Shown here: positions 1 to 22,600 of the stretch, in pieces
Layout of the letters: each line of letters starts with the position of its first letter
Position numbering within the stretch: the stretch's first letter is position 1
DNA from: Adineta vaga
Taxonomy: Eukaryota > Rotifera
Assembly: GCA_021613535.1 (NCBI GenBank)
Contig: CP075496.1
Span: 6,138,001-6,202,000, forward strand
Direction: 5' to 3'
Length of the DNA: 64,000 nt
Notes under the pieces: model-generated
The model's input: the letters and a program-made list of their open reading frames with translations, nothing else
Told to the model about the DNA's origin: nothing
Databases searched by the model: none
Translations under genes and position numbers: made by a program

Positions 1-37
1 AAAATATTAACGTTCAAAAAAAGAAGAAGATCAATCT

Positions 38-1937
38 ATGCCGATATCAAGTGGTTTTGGTTATTATCCCTATAATTATCCTACAACGAAAACAACACGT
101 ACTTTACCACCCGTACGTTCGACACAAATTATAGCACGTGCTCCCAAAGTAAGTTTTTCATCTTCTTCAGTTTTAGTTTCATTTCTGTTTGAAACAAACA
201 AAGAAAGAGAATAATGTCCTTATGCCACAAACTTGAAACATACTATTTTGTTAGATGAGTAAAGAAAAAAAATTACGTACAAAAAAAGGTTAGGCAATTT
301 TTCGACTTTCAAAGAATTATAGAAAGCAAAAGAAAAGAAACGAGTAAGACGAAAAGAATATTTATATGTCACAACATTATTATGTACAGTTACCACCGGA
401 AAAATATTACAATTCAAAGACTACAACGATAAAATCCACAAAATATCCAGCAATATCAACACGAAGCACTGTTGTCAAACGACCATCGATACGTTCGGAT
501 ACTTTCCTATTAGCTAAAAAAGTCAATCAAACGAAGCCTAAAGTCCAAAAACAATATTCAGTTCGTACCGATATTCGAAGATTACCACCCATACAAATTC
601 CTATTCGAAGTAATTCAATACCTTCACGAAAGAAGCGTGTAACAGCAGTTCAAAGTACTATTGCCGCTCGACCAAAACCAAAATATGTAAGTTCATTTAC
701 TTATCAACGCGATCCTGTTCAAAAGCCTGTGTATATTCCTGAACGACGTAATAGTGTTCATTATGTTTCTACTCGTCCTGTTTATCATCGAAAATTGACT
801 CCTCCAGCAAAAGATACTTCAGATGTGAATCGACGTATACGAATTGGTAAACATGATTATATAGTACAACGAAGAACAGAAGCAGCTGATGTTCTGCACA
901 ACGATCGTCAGACTGTAAGTAATACAACAGTTCATACTCATCGACTAATTCAAAAAGATACGTTTATTTTATCCTTCTATGTATTCTAATCAAAATAAAA
1001 CAATAATGCTCTGATATTTATGGATCCTTTGTGATTAATCTTAATATAACGTGATCTATCATAAGGCTCTATAAATGATAAGATTTCTTTTCATTTATTT
1101 GTCTTATTTAACTTAAGAATTGATTATTCATATAATGTTATTTTCCCATTCATTCAGGAAACTATCGTTGAAGAACGAAGACCTAAACGAGTTGTACGTG
1201 TCTTACGGGAATCTCCACGTCGAGAAGATGATGTTTATTATGTTAAACCTGTATCACCACCATTACGTCGACAAACAGTAATTCGAAAATCTACACCACC
1301 AGTAGAATATATTCGTGTAAAAAAAACACCACCACCACCACCTATTCGTTCTCGTCGTTCACCTCGTACTGAAACAATTTATCTTGACAAAGATCAATCT
1401 ATACCACATAATGATGATTATATATATATTGATGAAGATGGTAATGAAGTTAAATTTATAGATGAACAAAGTGCAACACCTCGGTATGTAGAATATACTT
1501 ATGAAGATGATCGAGATAAACGACGTGAACGAAAAGTTATCTATATTGATGAGATAGAAAAACAGCCGACACCCGAACCTCAAATTATTGTTGTTGAAGA
1601 TAGAGAAAAACGACATGTACCCGAATCTGAAGTTATTTATGTCAAAGAAGCAGAACCTCGTCGATCACATCAACCTGACGTAATTTATGTCGAAGAAAAA
1701 GAAGAACGACATTCACATCAACCAGAAGTGATTTATGTTGAACAAGAACAACAAGAACAACATTCATATCAACCAGAAGTGATTTACGTTGAACAAGAAC
1801 AACAAGAACAATATGTCAATGAACCTAATGTCATTTATGTTGACGATACGTATCGAAGTTCACATCAACCTGATGTCATTTACGTCGAAGATCATGATGA
1901 TCGAGATCTATATGAACCTGAAGTTATTTATGTATAA
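38..1937 (+). CDS. Low-complexity basic/acidic protein with C-terminal VIYV tandem repeats
   Basis: Three exons join in phase: 38-148, 390-914 and 1158-1937, giving about 471 residues. The introns start with gtaagt and end in cag. The first two-thirds is rich in Arg, Pro, Thr and Tyr with no recognised domain. A proline run (KKTPPPPPIRSRR) precedes an acidic stretch. The last 100 residues are tandem units of 15-17 residues, each beginning V-I-Y-V-E/D and ending H-Q-P-E/D. No signal peptide or membrane segment is seen. An in-frame stop lies at 8-10, so the ATG at 38 is a possible start. The protein could also begin in an exon left of the window, because the bases just before the ATG read as plausible coding sequence. 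I do not recognise the family. The composition suggests a structural or scaffold protein, which is only inference. Confidence 0.7.
1635..1937 (+). repeat. Coding tandem repeat, units of about 45-51 nt (VIYV repeats)
   Basis: Six units plus a final VIYV are visible, with degenerate looser copies upstream from about 1370. The unit length varies (15, 16 or 17 residues) but always in multiples of three, so the frame is kept. Two neighbouring units (about 1728-1830) are nearly identical and contain a run of Gln/Glu codons, which suggests recent duplication. The DNA around 1730-1810 is a short minisatellite that may vary in copy number between alleles. Confidence 0.8.
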
Positions 1938-2219
1938 GATCAATGACATGACAAAATGATATATGATCAACTATCATCAAAGAGATATTCTATTTTCATG
2001 TAAATAATTTTCTGTTATTATTATTTTCATTATTGAAATAGATTCCTATAGCTAAAATCGTTGTATTGTAGACATATCAATGAATTCTTAGATCTGTAGA
2101 GCAGTAAATAGACTTAAGGAACCTTTTGTTTTTCCAGCAAAAATGGTAGAATCTACACGCTTATTATTATCCAACATGAATAGGAAAAGAAAAAACGAAA
2201 AACTAAAATGTCTATTGTT

Positions 2220-5784
<3,565 letters not shown>

Positions 5785-6781
5785 GATGAATTTGGGAGAA
5801 ATGAAAGAAGAAATATTGTTTAGAAATCAATGGTTGTCTTAGAAGAGAAGAAAGTGTCTTTAACATCAAGAGAACTGACAACAACATTGTCATAGATGTC
5901 GAAATCTTCAATTGTCTAAGCCATTTTTTGATCTCATTATTAATTGATAATTCGAGGTAAAATTGCTTAAATCAACACAAATTGATTAGCTATTCTAGAC
6001 GACAGAAAAGGAAAAACTTATGTTTTGTTATTCTAATCAAATAAGATCATTTGAGAAAATTTTAAATAAATAAATCTATTGCATGTTAATTCTCTAACCT
6101 CATAGACTGAAACATAATACTTTCATTTATATAATAGTACGTAATAGAGTGAAAATTTTCAATGAATAGAAAATCGGAGATAATCGAAAAATGTGTAGGC
6201 ATCGAAATGAAATCTATTTTATCATGCTATGAGAACACGCACAGAGAAAGAAAGTAAGTAAATAGTATAGATTGATATGTTTTTCTACGTCAGATTTCTA
6301 TTCATCAATAAAGAAGAGAGAAAGAAAATCTTGTATTTGTTCGAAGTTATATGCATCAATCAACACATCGATTTCACCTTTGATATGTCAACATTCAATG
6401 ATAGCTGCCATGATTTTGATGAGAAAGAGAGATATTCGATGTCTAGTGATAAATAGCTAGTTGAATGAAGTCGACAGTTAATCAGACAAAGTCTATATAT
6501 CTATCATTAATTTCATCCAATTGATTATTGTTTATTGAAAAGATTGATATGTGTCATGCATAAATAAATAATAGTTGAAAAAAAAAACCTTTTCATTATC
6601 TTTTCCTAAAGATTCATTTTCTTTTTCATTGTCAAACAGAAAAAAAAGAGAAAGATATCACTAATTCAATACAACAGCAAATCATTAACATGAAAAAGTT
6701 CTGGAAAGATATTTGATTGGAAATATTTGGTATTGAGTTAAAGCTAATTTATGTTGATGCCGGTTCGGATAATACTGAACA
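5785..6781. other. Intergenic, about 1 kb, no gene seen
   Basis: This AT-rich sequence lies between the start of the esterase gene and the end of ABHD13, both on the minus strand. It should hold the esterase promoter. Only short unlikely open frames are present, and I see no RNA gene or repeat of note. Confidence 0.5.
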
Positions 6782-8181
6782 CTAGGGAAGAGAAAACAAC
6801 AGACAATGATTAACTCTGTAAGGAATAGATTCGTTTACTTCGGAAAGAAATTTATGTATCTGAATTGAATAATTTCGTGAAAGCCATGTCGTATTATGTT
6901 GACCATCAGAAAATAGAATTAGTTGTTTTTTTGTACTTTGACATTCCTAGAAAATACAATATATATATATCTCATTTCGTTGTAGAATTATTTCATTTGA
7001 AATGAACTAACATCATGTAATTTTCGCATCATTTGTGGAGGAACTAATTCGTCTTGTTCACCGGAGAGAAATAATAATGGTATCTTAATATGACGAATTT
7101 TACTAATCGAAGAAAACTAAATTATTCAACAAGATTTTTAACATGATTTCAGTCTTATTTTCTCATCATTTTACCATATTCTTGTAATAACACGAAGGTA
7201 TATAATCAATTATAAAAAATTGAAATAATCGTTTAGCCATATCAGGTATTGATGTAAAAGTGTTTTCAACAACAACACAATATAATGGTGGAGTTGCTTC
7301 AATTTCAGCAAGATGAGCAGCTTTAAATATACAGAACAAATAGTTAATTAGTTCATAGATTTTTTTCTTCTTCATATTTACCGAGATGTAGTGCAACAGC
7401 ACCACCTAATGAACGTCCAAAGAGAAAAATCTTTTCTTGATTGAGATCCGAACGTGAACGAACGAAATCATATACAGCTTGTGCATCTGTATAAAGACCA
7501 GTTTCTGACGGTATTCCAGTTGATCTTCCATAACCACGATAATCAAAGAGAAGAATATTAATGTTACATGCTCTATAGAGTAAATGAGCATTTTGTAATC
7601 TAATAGAGTAATATCACGAATATAAATATGAAACTTTTGATATCTTTCATACCTATGTCCAATATTTCCGGCATTTCCATGAAAGAAAATTAATGTTGCA
7701 CATTCTTCTGTTCGTTGCATTTGTGTTAATAAATATCCATGTAATTTTTCATTATCAGTTGTTTCAATTGTTATTGTTTCATATTCCATATGAAATAATT
7801 CAGGTGTCTGTACAATTGTTCGTGCTGTATCTGGTTCATTTGGTTGATATAGTAACATATCTTGTAAACCATAAAGTGAAGCTACAATATATATACATAT
7901 AAAGAGAGATTATTTTTATTTGTTGTAATAGAAAAAACTAAATCTTTACTAAGTATTCCACAGATGAGACATAGAATTAATACAATATTTCCAAATAATT
8001 GATAAAAAAGATAAAATGCAAATAATGATAAACCAAATGTTGTTGAGATTTCTTGAATTACATTTGATAAAGGAACTTTCTTCTTATTCATTAAGACAGA
8101 ATTCGTTAATAGATGGTATTTTTTTTTCGAAAAACTTTGACCTAGAGATCTGTAGAGAGATGATAGACATCGTGAAACCAT
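6782..8181 (-). CDS. abhd13: Alpha/beta-hydrolase domain-containing protein 13 (ABHD13)
   Basis: Six exons (8181-7950, 7881-7653, 7599-7382, 7320-7175, 7116-7012, 6946-6782) join in phase to about 364 residues; the human protein has about 337. An N-terminal hydrophobic segment acts as membrane anchor. Then come [12 protein letters not shown] (oxyanion region), FDYRGYGRS, the nucleophile elbow [23 protein letters not shown], the acidic residue in [10 protein letters not shown] and the His in DGQHNTTW. These match ABHD13 block by block. The family is made of predicted membrane-anchored serine hydrolases, and ABHD13 substrates are poorly known. An in-frame ATG also exists at 8229; I chose 8181 because the anchor follows closely. 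A splice-acceptor-like element (ctag followed by ATG) sits 87 nt upstream at 8272-8269. Confidence 0.92.
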
Positions 8182-8335
8182 GATGAATAGATAACAAAAA
8201 TGACGTCTGATTAAAATATGTATCGGCATAGACCATTAGGTGTGTTTTTTAAAGAAATTTTCATTCATCTAGAAGAGAAGACAAGAAAGATCAATACTTC
8301 AAAACAGACAACGATAAAATCTGAAAGAAAATAAT

Positions 8336-9965
8336 TTAAACATGCTGTGCTCCATCTGGAATTAATGATAAGAAAAAGTTTGATATTGTTTGAAATAATA
8401 AACGTGTAGATGTTATTTCATTGTTAGTAACAGATGTTGATGTACTAGACGAAGACTAAATAGGAAAAGACATAGAAACATTCATGTTGTTCAGCAAGAT
8501 GATTATTCGAAGTATTCTTTTAATAGATTGAAAACATCGTAATAAGAAAATACATACAGACAAGAGATCGTCTAGAAAATCTATACAATTATACTGAACA
8601 TATTCTCATTCGTTGATTAAACGTCGACAGTAGATGTAACATCTAGATAAAATTTTTACGGTGAACGAACATCTTATTATCAAAAGTTTCTCGTATGAAA
8701 TAATCAGATTCTCATTAATAAATCTATTTCGAGGTGAGAATAGAACCAGTAGACCAGTAATATGACATTTATACTAAAATACAATGAAGTAATTCATTTC
8801 TCATACTTCTTGTGGGGAAGCATCATCTGCATTTAGTTGTTCATTTATATTTGGTTCAGTTTCATTCTCCTGATGAAAATCATTGTCTACTGGTGGAGTT
8901 TGATGATTTTGTGCACGTCGATGTTCTTCTGCAGTTCGATATCCACGATAAAATCTAAATTACAAAGACTTAGAGTGAAAAAATTTTATTTACATTGTTT
9001 GACTTACAAAAATAATAGAATATAAAATCCAAAAATAACAAAGAAATGGCTAATTGTTGTACAAAAACAGATCATAAGACAAAGAATACAGATGTAGACG
9101 ATGAATTGAACTGATCTCAATGGATTATCATTCCTAGCAGGTACTAATGGAACAGTCGTCGATTGATTTTCTATTATCGTTGGTATTATTCTTTGTCTTA
9201 TTTGATGATTTTGACTAAATTGAAACCATGTACAATTTTTCATCTTTTTTCCCTTCACTTACAACATTTGATGATGTAAATGACAATATTGCAAATATAT
9301 CTGATTATTAGAATTAGATGTGAATAGATGTGCATTTGCTTAACACGAATCTAATCGAGAGAATGATTATTTTAATGAAAAAATATCAGTGAATATACTG
9401 TTGAAGTTGTTGTTGATATTTCGTTAACTGATTCATATATTGAATATAATCAGATGAATGTAAACGACTAGATAAGATGTTTGATAACTAGTATGAAAAG
9501 AGAATTTTTATCGAAAGTATATGAATGACATATTCTTACCGGTTCATTTTTATCTGAATCGAGAACAAGATGAACAATATGTGTTGAACTGGAAGCTGTC
9601 TACAATGAAGAAGATTGATTGAACATTCTTATGTACGAAAGAAAATACTGTATTCCAATTGATTGTCTTACTTTAGTAAATACTTGATGAAGTAGATTTT
9701 TATCATCGAGTAATTTTCCTGAGTAAATCAAACGTTGATTTTCAGGAACCTATAGAATTCGTTCATACAAAGGATAAAAACGAGAAGAATATTTAACGAA
9801 TAATTTTACTGGTTTTCTTGGATGAACTAATGTAATCTTTTGTTTGAGATCATAAATAGTTACTGATGTAGATATTTCAATCGAAAAATCAACATATTTA
9901 TTATTCGTTGTACGAATAATCAATTTGGTTATTTCATTGACAGTTGCCATATTGTTTTGTTTCAA
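8336..9965 (-). CDS. herpud: HERPUD-family ER-stress ubiquitin-like protein
   Basis: Seven exons (9965-9810, 9749-9672, 9599-9540, 9487-9399, 9214-9008, 8954-8807, 8455-8336) give about 285 residues. Residues 1-100 form a ubiquitin-like fold containing the hallmark QRLIYSGKLLDD. A short central region (YIQYMNQLTKYQQQ) is followed by a two-helix hydrophobic hairpin (SVQFIVYICILCLM and onwards) and a C-terminal FFLSLIPDG, which matches the FFxSLLPEG end of vertebrate HERPUD1. The family works in ER-associated degradation with the HRD1 ligase and is induced by the unfolded protein response. The protein is shorter than human HERPUD1 (391 residues), mainly in the linker. The junction 9399/9214 was picked by phase; an extra micro-exon cannot be excluded. 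MATVNE (ATG at 9950) is an alternative start. Confidence 0.87.
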
Positions 9966-10554
9966 TTTATTTATTAAATATGATCAAAGAAAAAGTTTTA
10001 GTTGTTGTAGTTGAGTCAGATAGGTGTTTAATTTTCTATTGCTAAATTGTTCAACCAATAATAAAAAAAATCTAAAGCATTAAAAGAGGTCGTTGATATC
10101 GTTATCAATGAATCATTTGATTAGATAAATGCTATTCTAGTCTATTGTATTGTTACTTTTTTCTCGAACATTTTATTTCTTTTTCTCTTTTCGAAATTCT
10201 TTGAAAAAAAAATCGATGAGAAGTTCTACTTATTCAATTCATTGATAGAATTCGTTTTTACCCACTTACTTTTTTAATACTCCCTATATCTTTATTTTTC
10301 AACAATGACTCTGATCAACGGACAAAAAAAACGTCTAAAAGAACATCGTGACATTGAGTAGTAGAGGAAAAAAAACAATAAATTCTTCGTATTTTCTTTC
10401 TTTCTTTCTTCTAAGAATTATCAGAACTATGAGAATTATTATTTTCCAACGATAGTTATTTTCGTTAGTACGATTGTTCATAGAATCAGAAAAGCAATCA
10501 GTACTATTTTACACCATGTCAACATGACCCACATGATTTGTTTTATTGATGTAG
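9966..10554. promoter_or_regulatory. Divergent intergenic region between HERPUD and PTEN
   Basis: The two genes are head to head with about 590 bp between start codons, so this interval must hold both promoters. It is AT-rich with homopyrimidine and homopurine tracts around 10160-10420. I recognise no specific factor site. The final TAG at 10552-10554 is both an in-frame stop and a likely splice acceptor directly before the PTEN start codon. Confidence 0.5.
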
Positions 10555-13038
10555 ATGATCACTAATCCAATGAAACGAATGAGAAAAATTGTAAGTAAGA
10601 AAAAGCGACGTTATCAACAAGATGGATTTGATCTCGATTTAACTTGTAAGTAGAAATATAATACATATAAAATCATACTTACTTATTTATTCTTTAACGT
10701 AGATATTCGTCCGAATGTTATTGCAATGGGTTATCCAGCTGATAATTATGAAGGTGTCTATAGAAATAATATTGCTGATGTCAGTCGGTCAGTATTTAAT
10801 TCATATAGATTCTCAAAAACCAAATAACTTTTGTTTTTGTTTTTATATTGAAAAGATTTTTAGCATCAAAACATGGAGATAAATATTATATTTATAATTT
10901 GTAAGGGAAATTTAAAGATTTGAATTTTCATATAAACATCTATTTGGTTTTATTTAGATGCGTGGAAAGTGAAAGACAATATGATGGTGCACGATTTAAT
11001 AATCATGTGTGTTCAGAGTTTAGTTTTGAAGATCATAATCCACCAACAATTAAAATGATATTAGCCTTTTGTCAACATGTTGAAGCACAATTGAAAGGCA
11101 TGGCTGATCGAACGATTGTTATACATTGTAAAGCAGGCAAAGTAAGACTTTATTTCTGTTACATTTCTATATAATTTTGACTTGGATTTTTGAAATAACT
11201 AATCAACGAGATTGATTCTAGTGTAACTCATCCACAACTAGAATTTCACTTCTAATATATTTTTATTTAATACTTTATTATGAAAGTTATTTTTGAACTC
11301 AAATATTGTAAGTTTTTAGGGTAGAACCGGTGTGATGTCTTGCTGTTTTTTATTGTATTATTACCGACAAGAATATAATGATCCACTACAAACTTTAAAA
11401 TTCTATGCTCAACAAAGAACATCTAACGAAAAAGTAGGAATTATATTTTATTGTTTTATTTCTACAAGAAATTTCTTTCTTTCTTTCTTTCAGGGTGTAA
11501 CAATACCTAGTCAACGTCGTTATGTCGAATATTTCGGCCATTTATTAAATAGTCAAGTACCTTATACACCGAAACAAATACTTTTTACTGGTTTATTAAT
11601 AACATACGATCTTAATCAAATACATCATTCAAGTTTGTTTTTTTTCTCTCATTAAATCAAATTCATTTCATTTGTTTATTGAAAATGTTTAGGCCTTTCA
11701 TATACAGTTCGATCCGTATCTTCTGATCGTCGTATTCAATATAAATCATTTGAAGTATCTCTGGAACGTGATTTAATAATTCGTCGAGATTCACCAGCTG
11801 ATTATTCTGTACTAGAAGCAATACATAAACATTTTATTCCTCCGTCGAATTCCGAATGTCGAATTTTATTAGAAGAAGATGTTCTCATTGAAATTTATGT
11901 TACAAAAACGCGAAGAGGAAAACCAGTAAGATGAAAACTGTCTGAAAATTCTTTTCGATTTTGTTTTATTTTTCTTAGGAAAAATTATGTCATTTCTGGT
12001 TCAATACCTTTTTTCTTGTCGATCCAAAACTACGAACAATTCTAAGTGATAATATTGGAAAACAACCGGACAGTAATTTAGGTCTTTTAAAATCATGTTT
12101 GATACCAAGCTATGGTCATACACATTTATATACCGTTATTAAAAAAGATATTGATGGTTTACATAAAGATAAATTAAATCGTTTAACACCGCCATCTTTT
12201 GCTGTAAGTTAATTCGAAGAAGAATGCTTTATTGAAATTGAAAAATAAGCAAATGCTTTTAGGGTAATTTTCTTTTGAGGTTTAAATAGAAATTAATCAA
12301 TTAAAAAGAAATATTCTTTGCATCATTGACTACTTCCTTAGACAGTCAACCTTCCAGTACGATGCTGAAAATAGATTTGATGTTTTTCTTTAATTATTTT
12401 TAAAAGTTTTCTACATACACATATATTTACAAATATTCCGAAGACTTTTCAGCAGTTTTATTCAAAGTAGAAAATTGAAATGATCATGAATTCTATTCTT
12501 TGACGTTATTAATTGTATAGAGAAATGAATCGATGATCAAATTATATATTAAAAAGATTTCCCAAGAGAATCGAACATAAAACATAATGTTTAAATAAGG
12601 AATTTTGGATTAACACTCAGAGGAAACAAATAATACTTTCTTTTCTTTGTCTTTTATCGATTTATATTATTCTAGGTATCTGTTTTATTTGATTATCTCC
12701 CAGCATCATCGACACCAACGATTCAACCAGATCAAAATTGTTCTCTATCAGAAAAACTACCTCATATAGATTTGAAACTAATCGAATCGAATGATAATTC
12801 ATCATTAATTATTGGTCCATCAGATAAGTTAGTTGATCAAAATGAATTAAAATCAAATGAGAGAACAAATGATAAAATAACAAAAACAAACAACAGTCGT
12901 CGAACTGAAAGATCTGCCTCAACGAATCGACGTTCTTTTGCTTTATATTCAAATGGTATGTCCGATTGGGATAGTACAGATTCTGAATCAGGTCCAAATG
13001 AAAGCAATCTTCTTAATGATGAACCTGATATGTCTTGA
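10555..13038 (+). CDS. pten: PTEN phosphatidylinositol-3,4,5-trisphosphate 3-phosphatase
   Basis: Nine exons join in phase to about 478 residues: 10555-10645, 10703-10787, 10856-10900, 10958-11141, 11320-11433, 11494-11590, 11693-11925, 11979-12203 and 12676-13038. The N-terminal PIP2-binding basic motif (KKKRRYQQDGFDLDLT) leads into the phosphatase domain. The P-loop HCKAGKGRTG is exactly the PTEN signature (catalytic Cys near 131) and is split by an intron between GK and GR. GVTIPSQRRYV (TI loop) and the C2 domain (HFWFNTFF) follow. The extended C-terminus ends in an acidic Ser/Thr cluster (DWDSTDSESGPNE) like the CK2-phosphorylated tail of vertebrate PTEN, but no PDZ-binding end is obvious. 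It removes the 3-phosphate of PIP3 and opposes PI3K/AKT signalling. The start is fixed by the in-frame TAG just before it. Confidence 0.95.
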
Positions 13039-18699
<5,661 letters not shown>

Positions 18700-19624
18700 A
18701 AAGAGAGAGAGAAAAAAATAACTGGATTTTGTTATACGATATTTTTTTCTCCTATCTTTCTCTTTTTGTATAAAACGGCTTGGTTCCGTATGTTGAAGAA
18801 AACATGTTCATCTCGTTTTCTACTATTTTACTTTTTCAAGCATACCTTTCCCGACATTTTTTCTCTCTCTTGCAATACTGTCTGTCTGTTTATATATTTC
18901 TCATTATTATAACGGTTATCTGATATTAAAAGCAACTGCTCAGGCAGACAGATACTCATCTTTCTCTCATATATTTATATATGTCTGTAATAAAACTAAA
19001 GGGAAATTCACGTGTTATTTTTTTTTCTTCTTTTCTCAAAAGTTACATCTATGAAAGAAAGTATTCTCTAATGTGAATGGAGTGATTCATCTATTGCGTA
19101 TTTATTACTTGATCGAAAAGAAAATACAAAACATGTGTACTCAAAAGAAATTACAGAATGTTTCTTAGAAACATAAAAACAAAATGAAGACGTACCTTGC
19201 ATTTTGTAGAGTATTTTAGTTTTCTTTGCGAATAAGAGAGTAATATAATGTAGGTTAAAGTTTATATTCGTTTGAAATCTAGTTGTAGGACTGGTATTCT
19301 TTTAACGAACAGCGAGTATTTTCTTCTTCTTCTATACGAAAGATTCGACTGCTGACCTTTGGTTTTATTTTTCGATATGACATCATAATGAGAGAAAGCA
19401 TGTTTCGTCCTACTGATAAGATAGTCATGCGTTTGAAGGTAACGAGTATACCATCAGAGCAGGTGTATGCGTGTGAACGCTTATCTTTTCGTCCTTAATT
19501 AAATAAATATGGTGAGATGTTTCCTATTGGATAGTATTGTCTTTGCAAAAGAAAAACGAAACTTTAATTTTTTCTAATAAATATAAAAACATTATAATAT
19601 TATTTTCATATTTTCTAGATCAAA
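18700..19624. other. Intergenic, 0.9 kb, no gene seen
   Basis: This is the 3' flank of the SEC14-like gene and the 5' flank of NPC1. A possible polyadenylation signal (aataaa) lies near 18988-18993. A pyrimidine-rich tag followed by AT at 19612-19620 sits 6 nt before the NPC1 start codon. No further coding sequence is recognised. Confidence 0.5.
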
Positions 19625-22600
19625 ATGATAGTGTTAAAATTCTTCATATATATTTTTTGTTTTTTATTGTATCACATTGCTGCTGAGGTATGAATGAGAT
19701 TTTATTGTTGTTGTTTATATCACATTGATTTCTTTATGTTAAGAGTGATCATTGTATATGGTATGGTCAATGTGGAATAAATTCACAAGGTAAAACAACT
19801 AATTGCGAATACAATGGCACTGCACAATTATTAACGGATGAAGCAGCTTTAAGAACGCTAGAAACAGCTTGTGGAATGATTTATAATGGTAAGCAAAATA
19901 TTTTCTAGTTAAACAAGTAATCTAATGAGAATGTGTCAAAAGATACGACAAATGGTATACACATCAATAGAAAAGCTATTTGTCAAAGAAAGATAGCACG
20001 TCAAAACTCCTAATGACATGTACTATTCTTGAGAAATATTTGATTCTATACTAAATTGAATCGAAATTTATAGAGGTTATTAAAATAAATTTCTTTCAGG
20101 TTCGAATGATACCTATACTTGTTGCGCACCGGATCAAATTGTGAATATGGCTAACCAATTTGGTATGGCAAAGTTAATGTTAGGTCGTTGTCCATCATGC
20201 TATTACAATTTTCGTTCATTATTTTGTGCTATGACATGTGGTGTTGATCATAGCCGTTATCTTAGTGTTATTGAAACGGGCACTAGTTCAAAATATCCAG
20301 GACGAGTGACTGTTGAAGCTATTAATTATACCCTTGCTGATGATTTTGGTCAACGAATTCTTGATTCTTGTCGGTCAGTTATCTTTTGTTTGTTTTTGTT
20401 TCAAACGAAGTTTTTCTTTGAATTCGTAGAGATGTTTTATATCCTGGTGGAAATCAACATTCCCTCGATACAATGTGTGGTCAACCATATGATAAATGTA
20501 CGAAAGAAGCATTTATGGAATATTTGGGTCTTACTAATCCTGCTGTACCATTTCCTATACATATTTATTTTGAAAATGATACCAAAAAGAGTGATACTTT
20601 TTATAACCAAACAACATTTCACTGTGATGAACCACTTGTAACACAATATGAAAATAAAACTGCATGTGGTTGTTTAGTGAGTCTTTTGAAAAGACAAATT
20701 GAATTTTTTAACATGTTTGTTGTTTAGGATTGTCTCAAATCATGTCGTCCATTACCACCAGATGTACCAGATAAAGAATTTCGAATATTTAATATGGATG
20801 GATGGGTTGTCATTGCGGCAATATTTGCTATACTTCTTATAACGACATTTTTGCTCTCAATGGTCGTCATACCAACATTTCGAAAACGTCGAACAATACT
20901 TATTGCACCACCAACAGGTAAATGAGATTTGTTAGAATTTACTTAATACTATGTTTTCTACTATGTAGAAGAAACTTCGTTATTGCGTCCAACTGTTTCT
21001 CAAAGAAGAAAAGGAATTTTTCTACGTATTCGTCGTTATACAGAACAGCATCTCGAACGTATATTTTTTCGGTAAGAATAAAATGAATAAAAATTTTGCT
21101 TCATATTTGATTCTTGTTTTTTTTTTCTCAGACTCGGTCTTTTCTGTGCTCAACATCCATTTATTGTTTTCTTTATCGGTGGTATTATAATCACAGGTCT
21201 TTCATGTGGTCTACTCAAATTTCAAGTTACAACTGATCCTGTTAAATTATGGTCAGCAAAATCAAGTATTGCACGTCAACAAAAGGATTATTTCGATAAA
21301 CATTTCAAGTAAGAATCATTTCCTATCATTTGAAATCAAAACTTTCCTATTTTCCTTCTAGACCTTTCTATCGAACAACACAATTGATTATTATTCCAGA
21401 TGATCAAACATTTGAAACATTTGATTATTTATCACCACCTGCGCCTTATGCTGAATACACATTTGGTCCTGTATTTAAATTAGATTTTCTTTCACGTGTA
21501 CTTGATCTTCAAACAGCAGTCTTATCATTAACAGCAGATGTAAATGACAAAAATCGAACGGTTCATTTATCAGATATTTGTTTTAAACCATTAGAACCTG
21601 ATAATGAAAATTGTACAGTTTTTTCAATTTTACAGTATTTTCAAAATTCACGTGAAAATTTATACAAACGTATTGATGATGGATTTTTTACATGGTTTGA
21701 TTATTCAACTCATTTTATATCATGTTCACAAGCACCAACAACGACGAATGATTCATTAGGTCTGTCATGTTTCGGAGATTTTGGTGGAACAATCAATCCT
21801 TTTATGGTTTTGGGTAATTATTCCGATACAGCTTATGCAAATGCGACTGCACTTGTCATTACGATCGTTATTGAAAATTCAAATGATCCAGAAAAAGTTC
21901 AATTAGGTTAGTTAGAATATTATATAGATTTTCGTGTTTATGCTTGTATAAATCTATTTTAGCGGAAGCCTGGGAAAAAGTGTTTTTGGATTATATGAAA
22001 AACTTTACGGAAACACAAAAATCATTACGTGCTGCTGGTTATTGGAATCAAACAGCAAATTTTACTGTTTATTATAGTGCTGAACGTTCAATTCAAGATG
22101 AATTAAATCGACAAAGTCGTTCAGATATTTTAACTATTATCATATCTTATTCAATTATGTTTCTCTATGTTACTTTAACACTTGGTCATATTCGATCTTG
22201 GCGTACATGTTTAATTGATTTGAAAATTTCTGTTGGATTTATTGGTGTTCTCTTCGTTTTATTGTCTGTCATGAGTTCTATTGGATTTTTCTCCTATTGT
22301 GGTATCGCTGGTACATTAATTATATTCGAAGTTATTCCATTTCTTGTCTTAGCTGTTGGAGTTGATAATATTTTCATCATTGTTCAACATTTTGAACATA
22401 CAAAAGATGAAAACCTTCCATCAATAGAAATACGTCTTGCAACAACAATTAGTCGTATTGGTCCATCAATTTTATTAACAGCATCAAGTGAATCAATTGC
22501 TTTTCTACTTGGTGCGTTAACACCCATGCCAGCTGTACAGATCTTTTCATTATATGCATTCATGGCTGTATTTATTGATTTCTTACTTCAAATTACGTGT

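Noticed and set aside
9250-9310. A 38-nt micro-exon in the HERPUD gene (atcag acceptor, gttgtaagt donor)
   Set aside because: Including it puts the next exon out of frame; skipping it keeps the frame and gives a sensible linker.
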